From Roseateles noduli (GTDB lineage: Bacteria; Pseudomonadota; Gammaproteobacteria; Burkholderiales; Burkholderiaceae_C), in the NCBI GenBank assembly GCA_002205125.1, contig NIOE01000002.1, positions 310,001 through 374,000 of the forward strand: a stretch of DNA of 64,000 nucleotides, written 5' to 3'. How positions within the stretch are numbered: the stretch's first letter is position 1; every line of letters begins with the position of its first letter. Positions 44,982-54,521 of this stretch are shown piece by piece. The notes below the pieces were generated by a model, which worked only from the letters and a program-made list of their open reading frames with translations, was not told where the DNA came from and made no database searches. A program made the translations under genes and the position numbers.

Positions 44982-47097
44982 TCCCCACGATCCCCACGAT
45001 CCCGCCCTCGACGCCTTGACGGACGACTCCACCGACGACCTGATGGCGGACGCCCCCTGGGGCGGCGCCGAGGCATCGCCGGCGCTGTCGGCCTCGCGCG
45101 CCCGCGCCGCGGCCGAGGAACTGCGCCCGGGCGAGCTCGAACAGTCCGTGATCGCCGCCTTCGACACCGGCGGCCCGCTGTCACGACATGGCCCCGGCTA
45201 CGCCCCGCGCGAGCCCCAGCAGCGCATGGCGCTGGCCGTCGCGCAGGCGATCGCCGGGCGCGACACGCTGGTCGTCGAGGCCGGCACCGGCGTCGGCAAG
45301 ACCTTCGCCTACCTCGTGCCGGCGCTGCTCAGCGGCGGCCGCACGCTGATCAGCACGGCGACGAAAAGCCTGCAGGACCAGCTCTTCATGCGCGACCTGC
45401 CGCGCCTGCTCGACACCTTCGCGCTGCCGCTGCGCGCCGCGTTGTTGAAGGGGCGCGGGAGTTACCTCTGCTTGCACCGACTGCAGCAGGCGCGCCACAG
45501 TGCGGAGCTGCCCGATCGACGCGCCGTGGCGCAGCTCGCGCGCATCGAGCGCTGGGCGATGACGACGCACACCGGCGACTTCGCCGAGATCGACGGCATG
45601 GACGAGCGCTCGCCGGTGATCCCGATCGTCAGCTCCACGCGCGACAACTGCCTGGGCACCGACTGCCCGTCCTACCGCGACTGCCACGTCGTGAAGGCGC
45701 GGCGCGAGGCGATGGAAGCCGACCTCGTCGTGGTGAACCACCACCTGTTCTTCGCCGATCTGGTGCTGCGCGACAGCGGCGTCGCGGAACTGCTGCCCAG
45801 CGTCGAGGTCGCGATCTTCGACGAGGCGCATCAGCTGCCCGAGGCGGGCTTGAACTTCCTCGGCCGCCTGCTGGGCAGCGCGCAGCTGTTCGACTTCGGA
45901 CGCGACATGCTCGCGCAGGGCCTGGCGCATGCGCGCGGGCTGCAGGAATGGCAGGCGATCGCCGGCGGCGTCGAGCGCGCGGCGCGCGCGCTGCGACTGG
46001 CCTGCGCCGGAGGACGCGAGTTGCGCGGCGTGCTCAAGCTGCGCTGGAACGAGTGCTCGGGCCGCGCCGATTTCGAGGAAGCGCTGATGCAGGTCACGCA
46101 GGCCGTCGAGCTCAGCGTGGACGCCCTGGCGACGGTGATGGAAGTCGGACCGGACCTCGTGCGCCTGCACGAGCGCGCCGTCGAGCTCTACAAGACGGCG
46201 CAGCTGTTCGCGCGTCCGCCGGATCCGGGCGCGGTGCGCTGGGTCGATGTCGGGACGCACCAGGTCCGCCTGATGGAATCGCCGCTGGACATCCGCGAAG
46301 CGATGCAGGAAGCGCTCGCCAGCACGCCCAAGGCGTGGGTGTTCACCTCGGCGACGCTGGGGGAGGACGACGCGCTCACCTGGTTCACCGAACCGGCCGG
46401 ACTCGGCCAGGCGCGCACGCTGCGCGTGGGCAGTCCGTTCGACTACGCGTCGCACGCGCGGCTCTACGTGCCCAAGCATTTCCCCAAGCCCTCCGAGCCC
46501 GACCACGGCGAATCGGTGGGCTGGCTGGGCGCGCGCCTGGCGGCGAGGCTGGGCGGACGCACCTTCATCCTGACGACGACGCTGCGGCAATTGCAGACCG
46601 TCGCCGACGTGCTGCGTCAGCGCTTTGAGGAAGGCGGCCATCGGATCGACGTGCTGGTCCAGGGCACGATGCCGAAGCGGCAGCTGCTGCAGCAGTTCGT
46701 CGACCAGCCGGCGTCGGTGCTGGTCGGCTCGGCGAGCTTCTGGGAAGGCATCGATGTGCCCGGCGACGCGCTGCAGTGCGTGCTGATCGACAAGCTGCCG
46801 TTCCCGCCGCCCAACGATCCGCTGGTGGAGGCCCGCGTCGCGCGACTGGAGTCCGAGGGGCGCAACCCCTTCATGGAGTATTTCGTCGCCGAGGCCGCGA
46901 TCGCGCTGAAGCAGGGCGCCGGCCGGCTGATCCGCACCGAGACCGACCGCGGCCTGCTGGTCGTCTGCGATCCGCGCCTGGCGGGCTCGCACTACGGCAA
47001 GCGGCTGCGCGAGGCGCTTCCCCCGATGACGCAGGTGCCGGACGAAACGACGGCGCAGGCGTGGCTCGCCGAGCTCAAGGCGTCGCACGACGCCTGA
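44968..47097 (+). CDS. DinG/YoaA-family ATP-dependent DNA helicase
   Basis: XPD-like superfamily 2 helicase of 709 residues. Walker A is EAGTGVGKTFAYL, and the DEAH box is IFDEAHQLPEAG. Four cysteines suit the Fe-S cluster: Cys168 (YLCLH), Cys228, Cys233 and Cys239 (CLGTDCPSYRDC). C-terminal motifs VLVGSASFWEGIDVPG and QGAGRLIRTETDRG are the helicase motifs V and VI. It probably unwinds 5'-3' in DNA repair or replication-fork rescue. The first 50 residues are Asp/Ala-rich and non-conserved. Confidence 0.93.
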   Translation: MSPPDPHDPHDPALDALTDDSTDDLMADAPWGGAEASPALSASRARAAAEELRPGELEQSVIAAFDTGGPLSRHGPGYAPREPQQRMALAVAQAIAGRDTLVVEAGTGVGKTFAYLVPALLSGGRTLISTATKSLQDQLFMRDLPRLLDTFALPLRAALLKGRGSYLCLHRLQQARHSAELPDRRAVAQLARIERWAMTTHTGDFAEIDGMDERSPVIPIVSSTRDNCLGTDCPSYRDCHVVKARREAMEADLVVVNHHLFFADLVLRDSGVAELLPSVEVAIFDEAHQLPEAGLNFLGRLLGSAQLFDFGRDMLAQGLAHARGLQEWQAIAGGVERAARALRLACAGGRELRGVLKLRWNECSGRADFEEALMQVTQAVELSVDALATVMEVGPDLVRLHERAVELYKTAQLFARPPDPGAVRWVDVGTHQVRLMESPLDIREAMQEALASTPKAWVFTSATLGEDDALTWFTEPAGLGQARTLRVGSPFDYASHARLYVPKHFPKPSEPDHGESVGWLGARLAARLGGRTFILTTTLRQLQTVADVLRQRFEEGGHRIDVLVQGTMPKRQLLQQFVDQPASVLVGSASFWEGIDVPGDALQCVLIDKLPFPPPNDPLVEARVARLESEGRNPFMEYFVAEAAIALKQGAGRLIRTETDRGLLVVCDPRLAGSHYGKRLREALPPMTQVPDETTAQAWLAELKASHDA

Positions 47098-47104
47098 ACG
47101 AAAA

Positions 47105-47128
47105 AGCCCGCACAAAGGCGGGCTGAAT
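47105..47128 (+). terminator. Terminator after the helicase gene
   Basis: AGCCCGC / GCGGGCT with loop ACAAAG, preceded by an A-run and followed by GAATCTTTT. Eight bases after the helicase stop. Confidence 0.75.
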
Positions 47129-47146
47129 CTTTTCCAATTGCGCTGG

Positions 47147-47253
47147 GATCTGGTGGGCGGAAGCTTGCCAGACTAGGCGCGAGGGGCCGCCGCATAGCAG
47201 CGCTATGCAAGGTCCCGAGCAACGACGTATGGCGAGCTTCCGCTCACCAGATC
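47147..47253 (+). repeat. Structured 107-bp palindromic element overlapping the bamD 3' end
   Basis: A 24-base left arm (47147-47170) pairs with a 24-base right arm (47230-47253). All 24 positions pair in the plus-strand RNA, two of them as G-U (47156 with 47244; 47166 with 47234). Inside, GGGGCC (47183-47188) pairs with GGTCCC (47211-47216), again with one G-U. The tip is GCATAGC-AGC-GCTATGC (47192-47208). The right arm contains the last codons and stop of bamD (47244-47246). It could be a non-coding RNA, a mobile palindromic repeat, or a protective or terminator structure shared by the two convergent genes. No name can be given from the sequence alone. Confidence 0.75.
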
Positions 47254-48146
47254 TGCCACCAGGCGCGGTCCTTGGGCTTGGCCTTGCCGGTCGTGAGGTA
47301 CGAACTGTCCGGGAAGCTGGACTGCAGCACGCGGCGCGAGTCGTCGCGCAGCTGTTCCAGCCCGAGCTTGTCGTAGCTCTGCACCATCAGGAACAGTGCC
47401 TCTTCCAGTGCCGGGGCGTTCTGGAATTCCATCAGCGCGGCCTGACCGCGGTTCGCCGACGCCAGATAGGCGCCGCGGTTGTAGTAGTAGCGCGCCACAT
47501 GCACCTCGTAGGCCGCGAGGCTGTTGGTGATGTAGTCGATGCGGATGCGGGCGTCCTCGGCGTACTTCGACTCCGGGAACTGCTCGACCAGCTGCTTGAA
47601 CGCCTGCATCGAGTCGCGCGCGGCCTGCTGGTCGCGCTCGCTGATGTCCTGGCGGGCGATGCGGCCGAACAGGCCGAGGTCGTCGTTGAAGTTGACCAGG
47701 CCTTTCATGTAGAGCGCGTAGTCCAGCGCCGGGCTCGACGGGTTGAGCTTGATGAAGCGGTCCAGCACCGTCACGGCCTGCACGCGCTCGCCGCTCTTGT
47801 AGTTCGCCCAGGCCAGATCCAGCTGCGCCTGCTGGCCCAGCGTGGTGCCCGCGGCACGGCCTTCGATGCGTTCCAGCGTCTTGATCGCCCGGTCGTAGGA
47901 GCCGGAGAGCATGTCCTCCTTGGCCTCTGCGTACAATTTCTCCAGGTTGGCCTGGGAATTCGGGTCCTCCTTGGGGGCCGACGAACAGGCGGCCAGCCCC
48001 AGCACGGCAGCCGCCGCGGCGGTCATCGCCACGCAGCGCCACGCGGCGCGCCAGGTGCCGGATGCTTCAGAAGAATCCGCGGTCCGGCGGCGCAACACCC
48101 GAGTCTCGATCATGGTCCACAGGGCGCGCGCCACGGCGGCCCTCAT
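47244..48146 (-). CDS. bamD: Outer-membrane protein assembly factor BamD
   Basis: Lipoprotein of the BAM complex, needed with BamA to insert beta-barrel proteins. It has 300 residues from ATG 48146. The lipobox is LGLAACSS (Cys54). It is followed by TPR-like repeats typical of BamD/YfiO: NLEKLYAEAKEDMLSGSYDRAIKTL, DLAWANYKSGERVQAV, and RIDYITNSLAAYEVHVARYYYNRGAYLAS. The signal n-region from this ATG is unusually long; ATG 48113 (MIETRVLRRR) is a fair alternative. The 3' end lies inside a large palindromic element. Divergent from rluD, with start regions almost abutting. Confidence 0.92.
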   Translation of the reverse strand: MRAAVARALWTMIETRVLRRRTADSSEASGTWRAAWRCVAMTAAAAAVLGLAACSSAPKEDPNSQANLEKLYAEAKEDMLSGSYDRAIKTLERIEGRAAGTTLGQQAQLDLAWANYKSGERVQAVTVLDRFIKLNPSSPALDYALYMKGLVNFNDDLGLFGRIARQDISERDQQAARDSMQAFKQLVEQFPESKYAEDARIRIDYITNSLAAYEVHVARYYYNRGAYLASANRGQAALMEFQNAPALEEALFLMVQSYDKLGLEQLRDDSRRVLQSSFPDSSYLTTGKAKPKDRAWWQIW

Positions 48147-48163
48147 CTGAAATTGGAGCGACG

Positions 48164-48169
48164 ATTATA
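48164..48169 (-). promoter_or_regulatory. -10 element of bamD overlapping the rluD start
   Basis: TATAAT on the minus strand, 18 bases before bamD ATG 48146, overlapping the first base of the rluD ATG (48169-48171). The -35 is weak. Transcription of bamD from here would start about 10 bases before that ATG. Confidence 0.4.
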
Positions 48170-49239
48170 TGGTTCAGGTCGGACACGACCCGGCAGCGCA
48201 GGACGGGCTTTACCCGGGTGAGAAATCAGGGGAAGGGCCGGCGAGCGCCGCGCTCTCCGAAGGCGTCGACGACGCGCAGGACGTCGGTGCCGACGCGCCC
48301 GAGCGCCGTAGCGCCGAGGCCGGCCGCGACGAGCTCGCGCTGCGCCTGGACAAATGGCTGGTGCAGTTGGCGCCGGAGTTCTCCCGCAGCCATCTGCAGG
48401 GGCTGATCGAGCGCGGCTGCGTCACGCTCGACGGGCAGCTCGTCACTCACGCGTCGCGCAAGCCCCGGCTCGGGCAGACGCTGGTCGTCGAACTGGTCCC
48501 GACCGAGGAGGCGCTCGCCTTCCGCGCGGAGCCGCTCGCGCTCGACATCGTCTTCGAGGACGAGCATCTGCTCGTCGTGAACAAGCCGGCCGGCCTGGTC
48601 GTCCATCCGGCGGCGGGCAACTGGTCCGGCACCTTGATGAACGGCCTCCTGGCCCACCACGCCAAGGCGGCGACGCTGCCGCGCGCGGGCATCGTGCACC
48701 GGCTGGACAAGGACACTTCCGGGCTGATGGTCGTTGGCAAGACGCTGGCGGCGGTCACCGCGCTGGTGCGCATGATCGCGGCCCGCGAGGTGCATCGCGA
48801 GTACCTCGCGCTGGTGCACGGCCGCACGCCCGACGAGTGGATCGTCGACGCGCCCATCGGCCGCGATCCGCAGTCGCGCACACGCATGGCGGTGGTCGGC
48901 GGCGGCAAGCCGGCGCGCACCGACTTCTTCAAGCTGGCCGAAGGCGAGTGGCAGGACGCGCGCGGCCTGAGCCGCACCGTGTCCTCGCTGCACTGCGTGC
49001 TGCACTCGGGCCGCACCCACCAGATCCGTGTTCACGCCGCGCATCGCGGGCACGCGCTGGTGTCCGACGCGCTCTACGGCGGGGCCGAGGCGCTGGGCGT
49101 GCCGCGCCAGGCGCTGCATGCGGCGCGGCTCAGCTTTGCGCACCCGGTCACCGGCGAGGCGATGCGCTTCGAAGCCCCGTTGCCGGGCGACCTGGCGTCG
49201 GGTTGGCGCGTCGCGGGTTTGCCCGATCCGGCGTTCTGA
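48169..49239 (+). CDS. rluD: 23S rRNA pseudouridine synthase RluD
   Basis: Modifies uridines of helix 69 (1911, 1915, 1917 in E. coli) in 23S rRNA. It has 356 residues. A non-conserved acidic N-terminus of about 50 residues is followed by an S4 RNA-binding domain (LRLDKWLVQLAPEFSRSHLQGLIERGCVTLDG) and the RsuA/RluD catalytic domain, with Asp180 in HRLDKDTSGLMVV, then LHSGRTHQIRVHAAHRGH. GGAG is 11 bases upstream. The bamD-rluD divergent pair is widespread in proteobacteria. Confidence 0.95.
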   Translation: MVQVGHDPAAQDGLYPGEKSGEGPASAALSEGVDDAQDVGADAPERRSAEAGRDELALRLDKWLVQLAPEFSRSHLQGLIERGCVTLDGQLVTHASRKPRLGQTLVVELVPTEEALAFRAEPLALDIVFEDEHLLVVNKPAGLVVHPAAGNWSGTLMNGLLAHHAKAATLPRAGIVHRLDKDTSGLMVVGKTLAAVTALVRMIAAREVHREYLALVHGRTPDEWIVDAPIGRDPQSRTRMAVVGGGKPARTDFFKLAEGEWQDARGLSRTVSSLHCVLHSGRTHQIRVHAAHRGHALVSDALYGGAEALGVPRQALHAARLSFAHPVTGEAMRFEAPLPGDLASGWRVAGLPDPAF

Positions 49240-49537
49240 GAGGAGTGCGCGCGCTCGCGCTACAATGCGTGCCATTACTTGCGCTGACCCCCACGTGAAG
49301 AACGTGCGCAAGGCGGCGACGGGCTGGCAGTTGACCCCGTTCGCAGCGCAGGCCGCGCACCGACGCGGCGCCCACTGACCGGCCGGATCCACCCACTGAG
49401 CGGCGGCCGTTGGAGCACAGAGCTCCCAAGCAAGCAGATCGAACCCGTCCGGCGCGGCCCGTTGCCGCTGTCGGCGCCCAAGATGGCGACACACACCGAT
49501 TTGACCGGTCCCGAGGCCGGCGTCATGAATTGAGCCC
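49240..49537 (+). other. Leader region upstream of scpB with a short open frame
   Basis: A TACAAT -10-like hexamer (49261-49266) has no clear -35. The ATG at 49265 opens a 37-codon frame to 49378 (starts MRAITCADPHVKN, ends AHRRGAH); there is no ribosome site, so coding is doubtful. The remainder to 49537 shows nothing recognisable. Confidence 0.35.
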
Positions 49538-49570
49538 ATGCTGAGCGCATGCTGATCCGATGCTGATCCG
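49538..49570 (+). repeat. Three 11-bp tandem repeats directly before scpB
   Basis: ATGCTGAGCGC, ATGCTGATCCG, ATGCTGATCCG, then the scpB ATG at 49571. Each unit begins with an ATG. No Shine-Dalgarno is seen within the usual distance of the scpB start. Confidence 0.75.
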
Positions 49571-50437
49571 ATGAATACGCAGGAGGCCAAGCGGGTCCTC
49601 GAAACGGCGCTGCTCTGTGCGCAGGCGCCGCTGACGCTGCGTGACATGCGTTCGCTGTTCGCGGACGAGCTCAACGGCGACAGCGTGCGGTCGCTGCTCG
49701 ACGAGCTGCTGCGCGAATGGGAAGGGCGGGGCGTCGAACTGGTGGCCCTGTCCTCCGGCTGGCGCTTCCAGAGCCGGCCCGAGATGCGCGAGCACCTCGA
49801 CCGGCTGCATCCGGAGAAGCCGCCCAAGTATTCGCGGGCGGTGCTGGAGACGCTGGCGATCATCGCCTACCGTCAACCGGTGACCCGGGGCGACATCGAG
49901 GACATCCGCGGCGTGGTGGTGGCCACGCCCATCATCAAGCAGCTCGAGGACCGCGACTGGATCGAGGTCATCGGGCACCGCGAGGCGCCGGGCCGGCCGG
50001 CGCTGTATGCGACGACGAAGCATTTCCTGGACGACCTGGGACTGCATTCGCTGGAACAGCTGCCGGCCTTGATCCAGGGCGGCGACCCGACGCCGATCGC
50101 CGGGGCGCTGCAGGCCTCGCTGCTCGAAGAGCCGCCCGGCGACGTGGTGGTCGAGATCGAGCCGCCGGAGCCGGAGACCTTGTCGGGCGAGGCGGCGCAG
50201 GCTGCTGGATCGGCCGAACCAGCCGGGACGGCGGAAAGTGTCGACACGGCGGAAGCTGCCGTGCCGGCTGACATCGCCGAGGTGGCAGAGGCCACCGAGC
50301 CCGCCGAGGCTGCTGAAACGAACCCGGCGACGCCCGAACCTTCGGACGCCGCCACTGAAGACGAATCCAAGCCGGTCGCCACGCGCGAACCGGGTGAAGA
50401 ACCACAGGCTGGGGCTGTCAACCCCGAGCCCACTTGA
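49571..50437 (+). CDS. scpB: Segregation and condensation protein B
   Basis: Subunit of the SMC-ScpA-ScpB condensin that compacts and separates chromosomes. It has 288 residues. Two winged-helix domains span about residues 1-170, with the family motif [28 protein letters not shown] and the helix ending [11 protein letters not shown]. Residues 190-288 form a long acidic, Ala/Glu/Pro-rich tail that is not part of the core. scpA is not seen in the window. It is followed after 50 bases by rluB, the usual Burkholderiales neighbour. Confidence 0.93.
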   Translation: MNTQEAKRVLETALLCAQAPLTLRDMRSLFADELNGDSVRSLLDELLREWEGRGVELVALSSGWRFQSRPEMREHLDRLHPEKPPKYSRAVLETLAIIAYRQPVTRGDIEDIRGVVVATPIIKQLEDRDWIEVIGHREAPGRPALYATTKHFLDDLGLHSLEQLPALIQGGDPTPIAGALQASLLEEPPGDVVVEIEPPEPETLSGEAAQAAGSAEPAGTAESVDTAEAAVPADIAEVAEATEPAEAAETNPATPEPSDAATEDESKPVATREPGEEPQAGAVNPEPT

Positions 50438-50487
50438 GCGCCCCGGGAAGGGGCCGTGTCCACCGCTGACAAGGTGCAAGCCGACAC

Positions 50488-52671
50488 ATGAATTCCAACG
50501 ACATCGACGATTCCAAGCCCGAGACGCTGACGACCGACCCGGCCGACGCGCCCGCGAAACCCAAGCGCACCCGCAAGGCTGCCGCGGCCCCGGTGGAGGC
50601 GACCGATCCGGTGGCTGCGCCAGCGGCCGAGGACACGCCCAAGCCGCGCGCGCGCCGCAAGACGGCGGCCGCCGCCGAGGCGCCGGTTGAAGCGCCGGCC
50701 GAGGCTCCTGCCGCCGAAGAGGCAGAAGCGCCCAAGCCCAAGCGTCGCACGACGAAGAAGGTTGTCGAGGCCGCTGAATCCGCTGCGGCGGAGGCTGCGC
50801 CCGCACAGGCCGAACGCGCCACGCTCCACGTGCCGGTCGCGACCGTCGAGGTCTCGCCCGCGCCAGTGTCGCCGGTGGCCGAAGCGGTCGGCGAGCTGGT
50901 CTCCCACGAGTCGCACGAGTCGCACGCAGCGGGTCCGGTGATCGGCGAAGGCGCCGAGGGGGGTGAAGGCGACGCGAACGGCGAACGCGAAGGTCGCGGA
51001 CGCAACCGTCGCCGCCGGGGTCGAGACCGTGACCGCGAGCCGGGCGACGGTCAACCGGCCCAGGCGCAACGCCAGGCGTCGGACGCCGGCGAAGGCGCCG
51101 AGGCCGCGCCGTCGCAGGCCGACAGCGCCCAGCTCCAGGCCGAGGCACAGGCGCGCTTCGACGCGCTGGTGTCGGGGGCCTTCGATGCCGACGTCGAGGA
51201 TGACGGCAGCGCGCCCGCCGAAGCCGCCGACATCGAGGCCTCGTCCGACGACGAGTCCGAAGCCGCCGACCAGCCCGCCAAGCGCGTGCTCGCGCCCGAT
51301 GCCGACGCGCCCAAGCTGCAGAAGGTGCTGGCGCAGGCCGGCGTCGGCTCGCGCCGCGACATCGAGGACATGATCGCCAAGGGCCAGATCACCGTGAACG
51401 ACGAGGTCGCCCACGTCGGTCAGCGCATCTCCTACGGCGACCGCGTCGCCGTGGCCGGCAAGCCGATCAAGGTCCGCATCGCGCCGGTCGCGCCGCGTAT
51501 CCTGGCCTACCACAAGCCGGTCGGCGAGGTCGTGACCTTCAACGACCCCGAAGGGCGTCCCACCGTCTTCCGCGGCCTGCCGCGCCTGCCGCAGGGCAAG
51601 TGGCAGTCGGTCGGTCGCCTGGACCTGAACACCGAAGGCCTGCTGCTGTTCACCAACTCCGGTGAACTGGCCAACCTGCTGATGCACCCGCGCTTCGGCG
51701 TCGAGCGCGAGTACGCGGTCCGCGTGCTGGGCTCGCTGAGCAAGGAGCAGAAGGAGAAGCTGCTGACCGGCGTCGACGTCGACGGCCAGCAGGCGAGCTT
51801 CAAGAGCATCGAGGACGGCGGCGGCGAAGGCGTGAACCGCTGGTACCGCGTCGTCATCACCGAAGGCCGCAACCGCGAAGTCCGCAAGCTGTTCGAGACC
51901 GTGGGCCTGGCCGTCAGCCGCCTGATCCGCATCCGCTACGGCACCGTCGTGCTGCCGCGCGGCCTGCGCCGCGGCGTGTACATCGAGCTGGGCGACGCCG
52001 ACGTGCGCGTCATCCGCCAACTGGCCGGCAACGAGCCGCGCCCGCCGCGCCAGAACGATCGCAACGACCGGGGCGACAAGCGCCGTCGCGGCAACAGCGA
52101 CGGTCCGCGTCCGAGCCGGCCCGAGCCGCGCAACGAGCAACGCGGCGAGCAGCGCAGCGAGCACCGGGGCGATCGCGGTGATCGCGGCGACCAGCGCGGA
52201 AACCGGAACGACCAGCGCGGTGACCGTGGCGATCAACGCAACGATCAACGCGGCGACCGCCAGGACCGTCCGCAGCGCCACAACGAGCAGCGCGCCCAGC
52301 AGAACCCGCAGCGTCCGCAGCAACAGCAGCAGGAACGCGAGCGCGACCGCCGGCCCCGCGACGAGGACGATGACGACTTCATCCCGAAGCACATCAACCC
52401 GTTGGAGCAGACCTTCGACCGTCGCTTCGCGACCGGCAGCAAGCGCATTCCGCAAGGCTTCGGGAAGGGCGGCAGCGATTCCGGCCACAACTCGCACCAG
52501 GGCAACAAGCGCGGTCCGAGCGGCGAGCACCAGCCGGATCCGATGAAGACCTCGATGGGCTACATCGGCGCCGATGCCTTCATCAACCGCGGCAACAACC
52601 GGGGCGGTGGTCGCCGTGGCGGTGGTGGCGGCGGTGGGGGTGGTGGCGGCGGAGGCCGCGGCCGCCGCTGA
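50488..52671 (+). CDS. rluB: Ribosomal large-subunit pseudouridine synthase B with long disordered tails
   Basis: 727 residues, more than twice E. coli RluB. The core (about 270-515) has an S4 domain (KLQKVLAQAGVGSRRDIEDMI), the catalytic Asp379 in VGRLDLNTEGLLLFTN, and EGRNREVRKLFETVG. It should form pseudouridine 2605 of 23S rRNA. The first 270 residues are Ala/Glu/Lys-rich with an RGRNRRRRGRDRDR basic patch. The last 210 are built of Arg-Gly-Asp-Gln-Asn repeats (RGDRGDQRNDQRGDRQ), a Gln run, a conserved-looking FIPKHINPLEQTFDRRF block, and a poly-Gly end. The tails may bind RNA or drive condensation; this is inference. Confidence 0.93.
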   Translation: MNSNDIDDSKPETLTTDPADAPAKPKRTRKAAAAPVEATDPVAAPAAEDTPKPRARRKTAAAAEAPVEAPAEAPAAEEAEAPKPKRRTTKKVVEAAESAAAEAAPAQAERATLHVPVATVEVSPAPVSPVAEAVGELVSHESHESHAAGPVIGEGAEGGEGDANGEREGRGRNRRRRGRDRDREPGDGQPAQAQRQASDAGEGAEAAPSQADSAQLQAEAQARFDALVSGAFDADVEDDGSAPAEAADIEASSDDESEAADQPAKRVLAPDADAPKLQKVLAQAGVGSRRDIEDMIAKGQITVNDEVAHVGQRISYGDRVAVAGKPIKVRIAPVAPRILAYHKPVGEVVTFNDPEGRPTVFRGLPRLPQGKWQSVGRLDLNTEGLLLFTNSGELANLLMHPRFGVEREYAVRVLGSLSKEQKEKLLTGVDVDGQQASFKSIEDGGGEGVNRWYRVVITEGRNREVRKLFETVGLAVSRLIRIRYGTVVLPRGLRRGVYIELGDADVRVIRQLAGNEPRPPRQNDRNDRGDKRRRGNSDGPRPSRPEPRNEQRGEQRSEHRGDRGDRGDQRGNRNDQRGDRGDQRNDQRGDRQDRPQRHNEQRAQQNPQRPQQQQQERERDRRPRDEDDDDFIPKHINPLEQTFDRRFATGSKRIPQGFGKGGSDSGHNSHQGNKRGPSGEHQPDPMKTSMGYIGADAFINRGNNRGGGRRGGGGGGGGGGGGGRGRR

Positions 52672-52743
52672 TCAGGTTGGAGCGTCCCGTGCCCGCCTCC
52701 CGGCGGAGCGGGGCAAGACGGACCGAAGACGGACCGCAAGGGG

Positions 52744-52766
52744 GCCGGGTTCCATCCCGGCTTTTT
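52744..52766 (+). terminator. Terminator after rluB
   Basis: GCCGGG / CCCGGC with loop TTCCAT, then TTTTT. About 70 bases after the rluB stop. Confidence 0.8.
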
Positions 52767-52803
52767 GCCATTCGGTGACAGGCCGCTGATAACGGGATGT
52801 CAC

Positions 52804-52831
52804 TTGGGGGCTTGACTTCACGCATTACAAT
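52804..52831 (+). promoter_or_regulatory. Candidate ndk promoter
   Basis: TTGGGG (52804-52809), a 16-bp spacer, and TACAAT (52826-52831), 40 bases before the ndk ATG. The nearby TTGACT at 52812 is too close to the -10 to be the -35. Confidence 0.45.
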
Positions 52832-52871
52832 CCCGGGCTTTGCCAAGCCCAAGATTTTCAAGGAAAAAGAC

Positions 52872-53297
52872 ATGGCCATCGAACGCACCCTCTCCATCAT
52901 CAAGCCCGATGCCGTGGCCAAGAACGTCATCGGCCAGATCTACAGCCGCTTCGAAGGCGCCGGCCTGAAGGTCATCGCCTCCAAGCAGAAGCAGCTGTCG
53001 CGCGCCGAAGCCGAAGCGTTCTACGCCGTGCACAAGGCCCGCCCGTTCTTCAACGACCTGGTGACCTTCATGATCTCCGGCCCGGTGCAGATCCAGGTCC
53101 TGGAAGGCGAAGGCGCCATCCTGAAGAACCGTGACCTGATGGGCGCGACCGATCCGAAGAAGGCCGAGAAGGGCACCATCCGCGCCGACTTCGCCGACAG
53201 CATCGACGCGAACGCCGTGCACGGCTCCGACGCCGCCGAGACGGCCGCCGCGGAAGTGGCCTTCTTCTTCTCCGGCCTGGAAATCAACGCCCGCTGA
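52872..53297 (+). CDS. ndk: Nucleoside diphosphate kinase
   Basis: Transfers the gamma-phosphate from ATP to NDPs through a phosphohistidine. It has 141 residues, the standard size. [18 protein letters not shown] is the family N-terminus, and His117 in [15 protein letters not shown] is the catalytic residue. ATG 52872 follows AAGGAAAAAGAC. First gene of the conserved ndk-rlmN-pilW-rodZ-ispG-hisS run. Confidence 0.98.
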   Translation: MAIERTLSIIKPDAVAKNVIGQIYSRFEGAGLKVIASKQKQLSRAEAEAFYAVHKARPFFNDLVTFMISGPVQIQVLEGEGAILKNRDLMGATDPKKAEKGTIRADFADSIDANAVHGSDAAETAAAEVAFFFSGLEINAR

Positions 53298-53354
53298 AAC
53301 GGGCAAGGCCTCTGACCTCCGGGCCATGAGGCCCTGAGTGGAAACGAGGAACGC

Positions 53355-54517
<1,163 letters not shown>

Positions 54518-54521
<4 letters not shown>

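Noticed and set aside
52812-52831. TTGACT followed by TACAAT before ndk as a promoter
   Set aside because: Only 8 bases separate the hexamers; the -35 partner is more likely TTGGGG at 52804.
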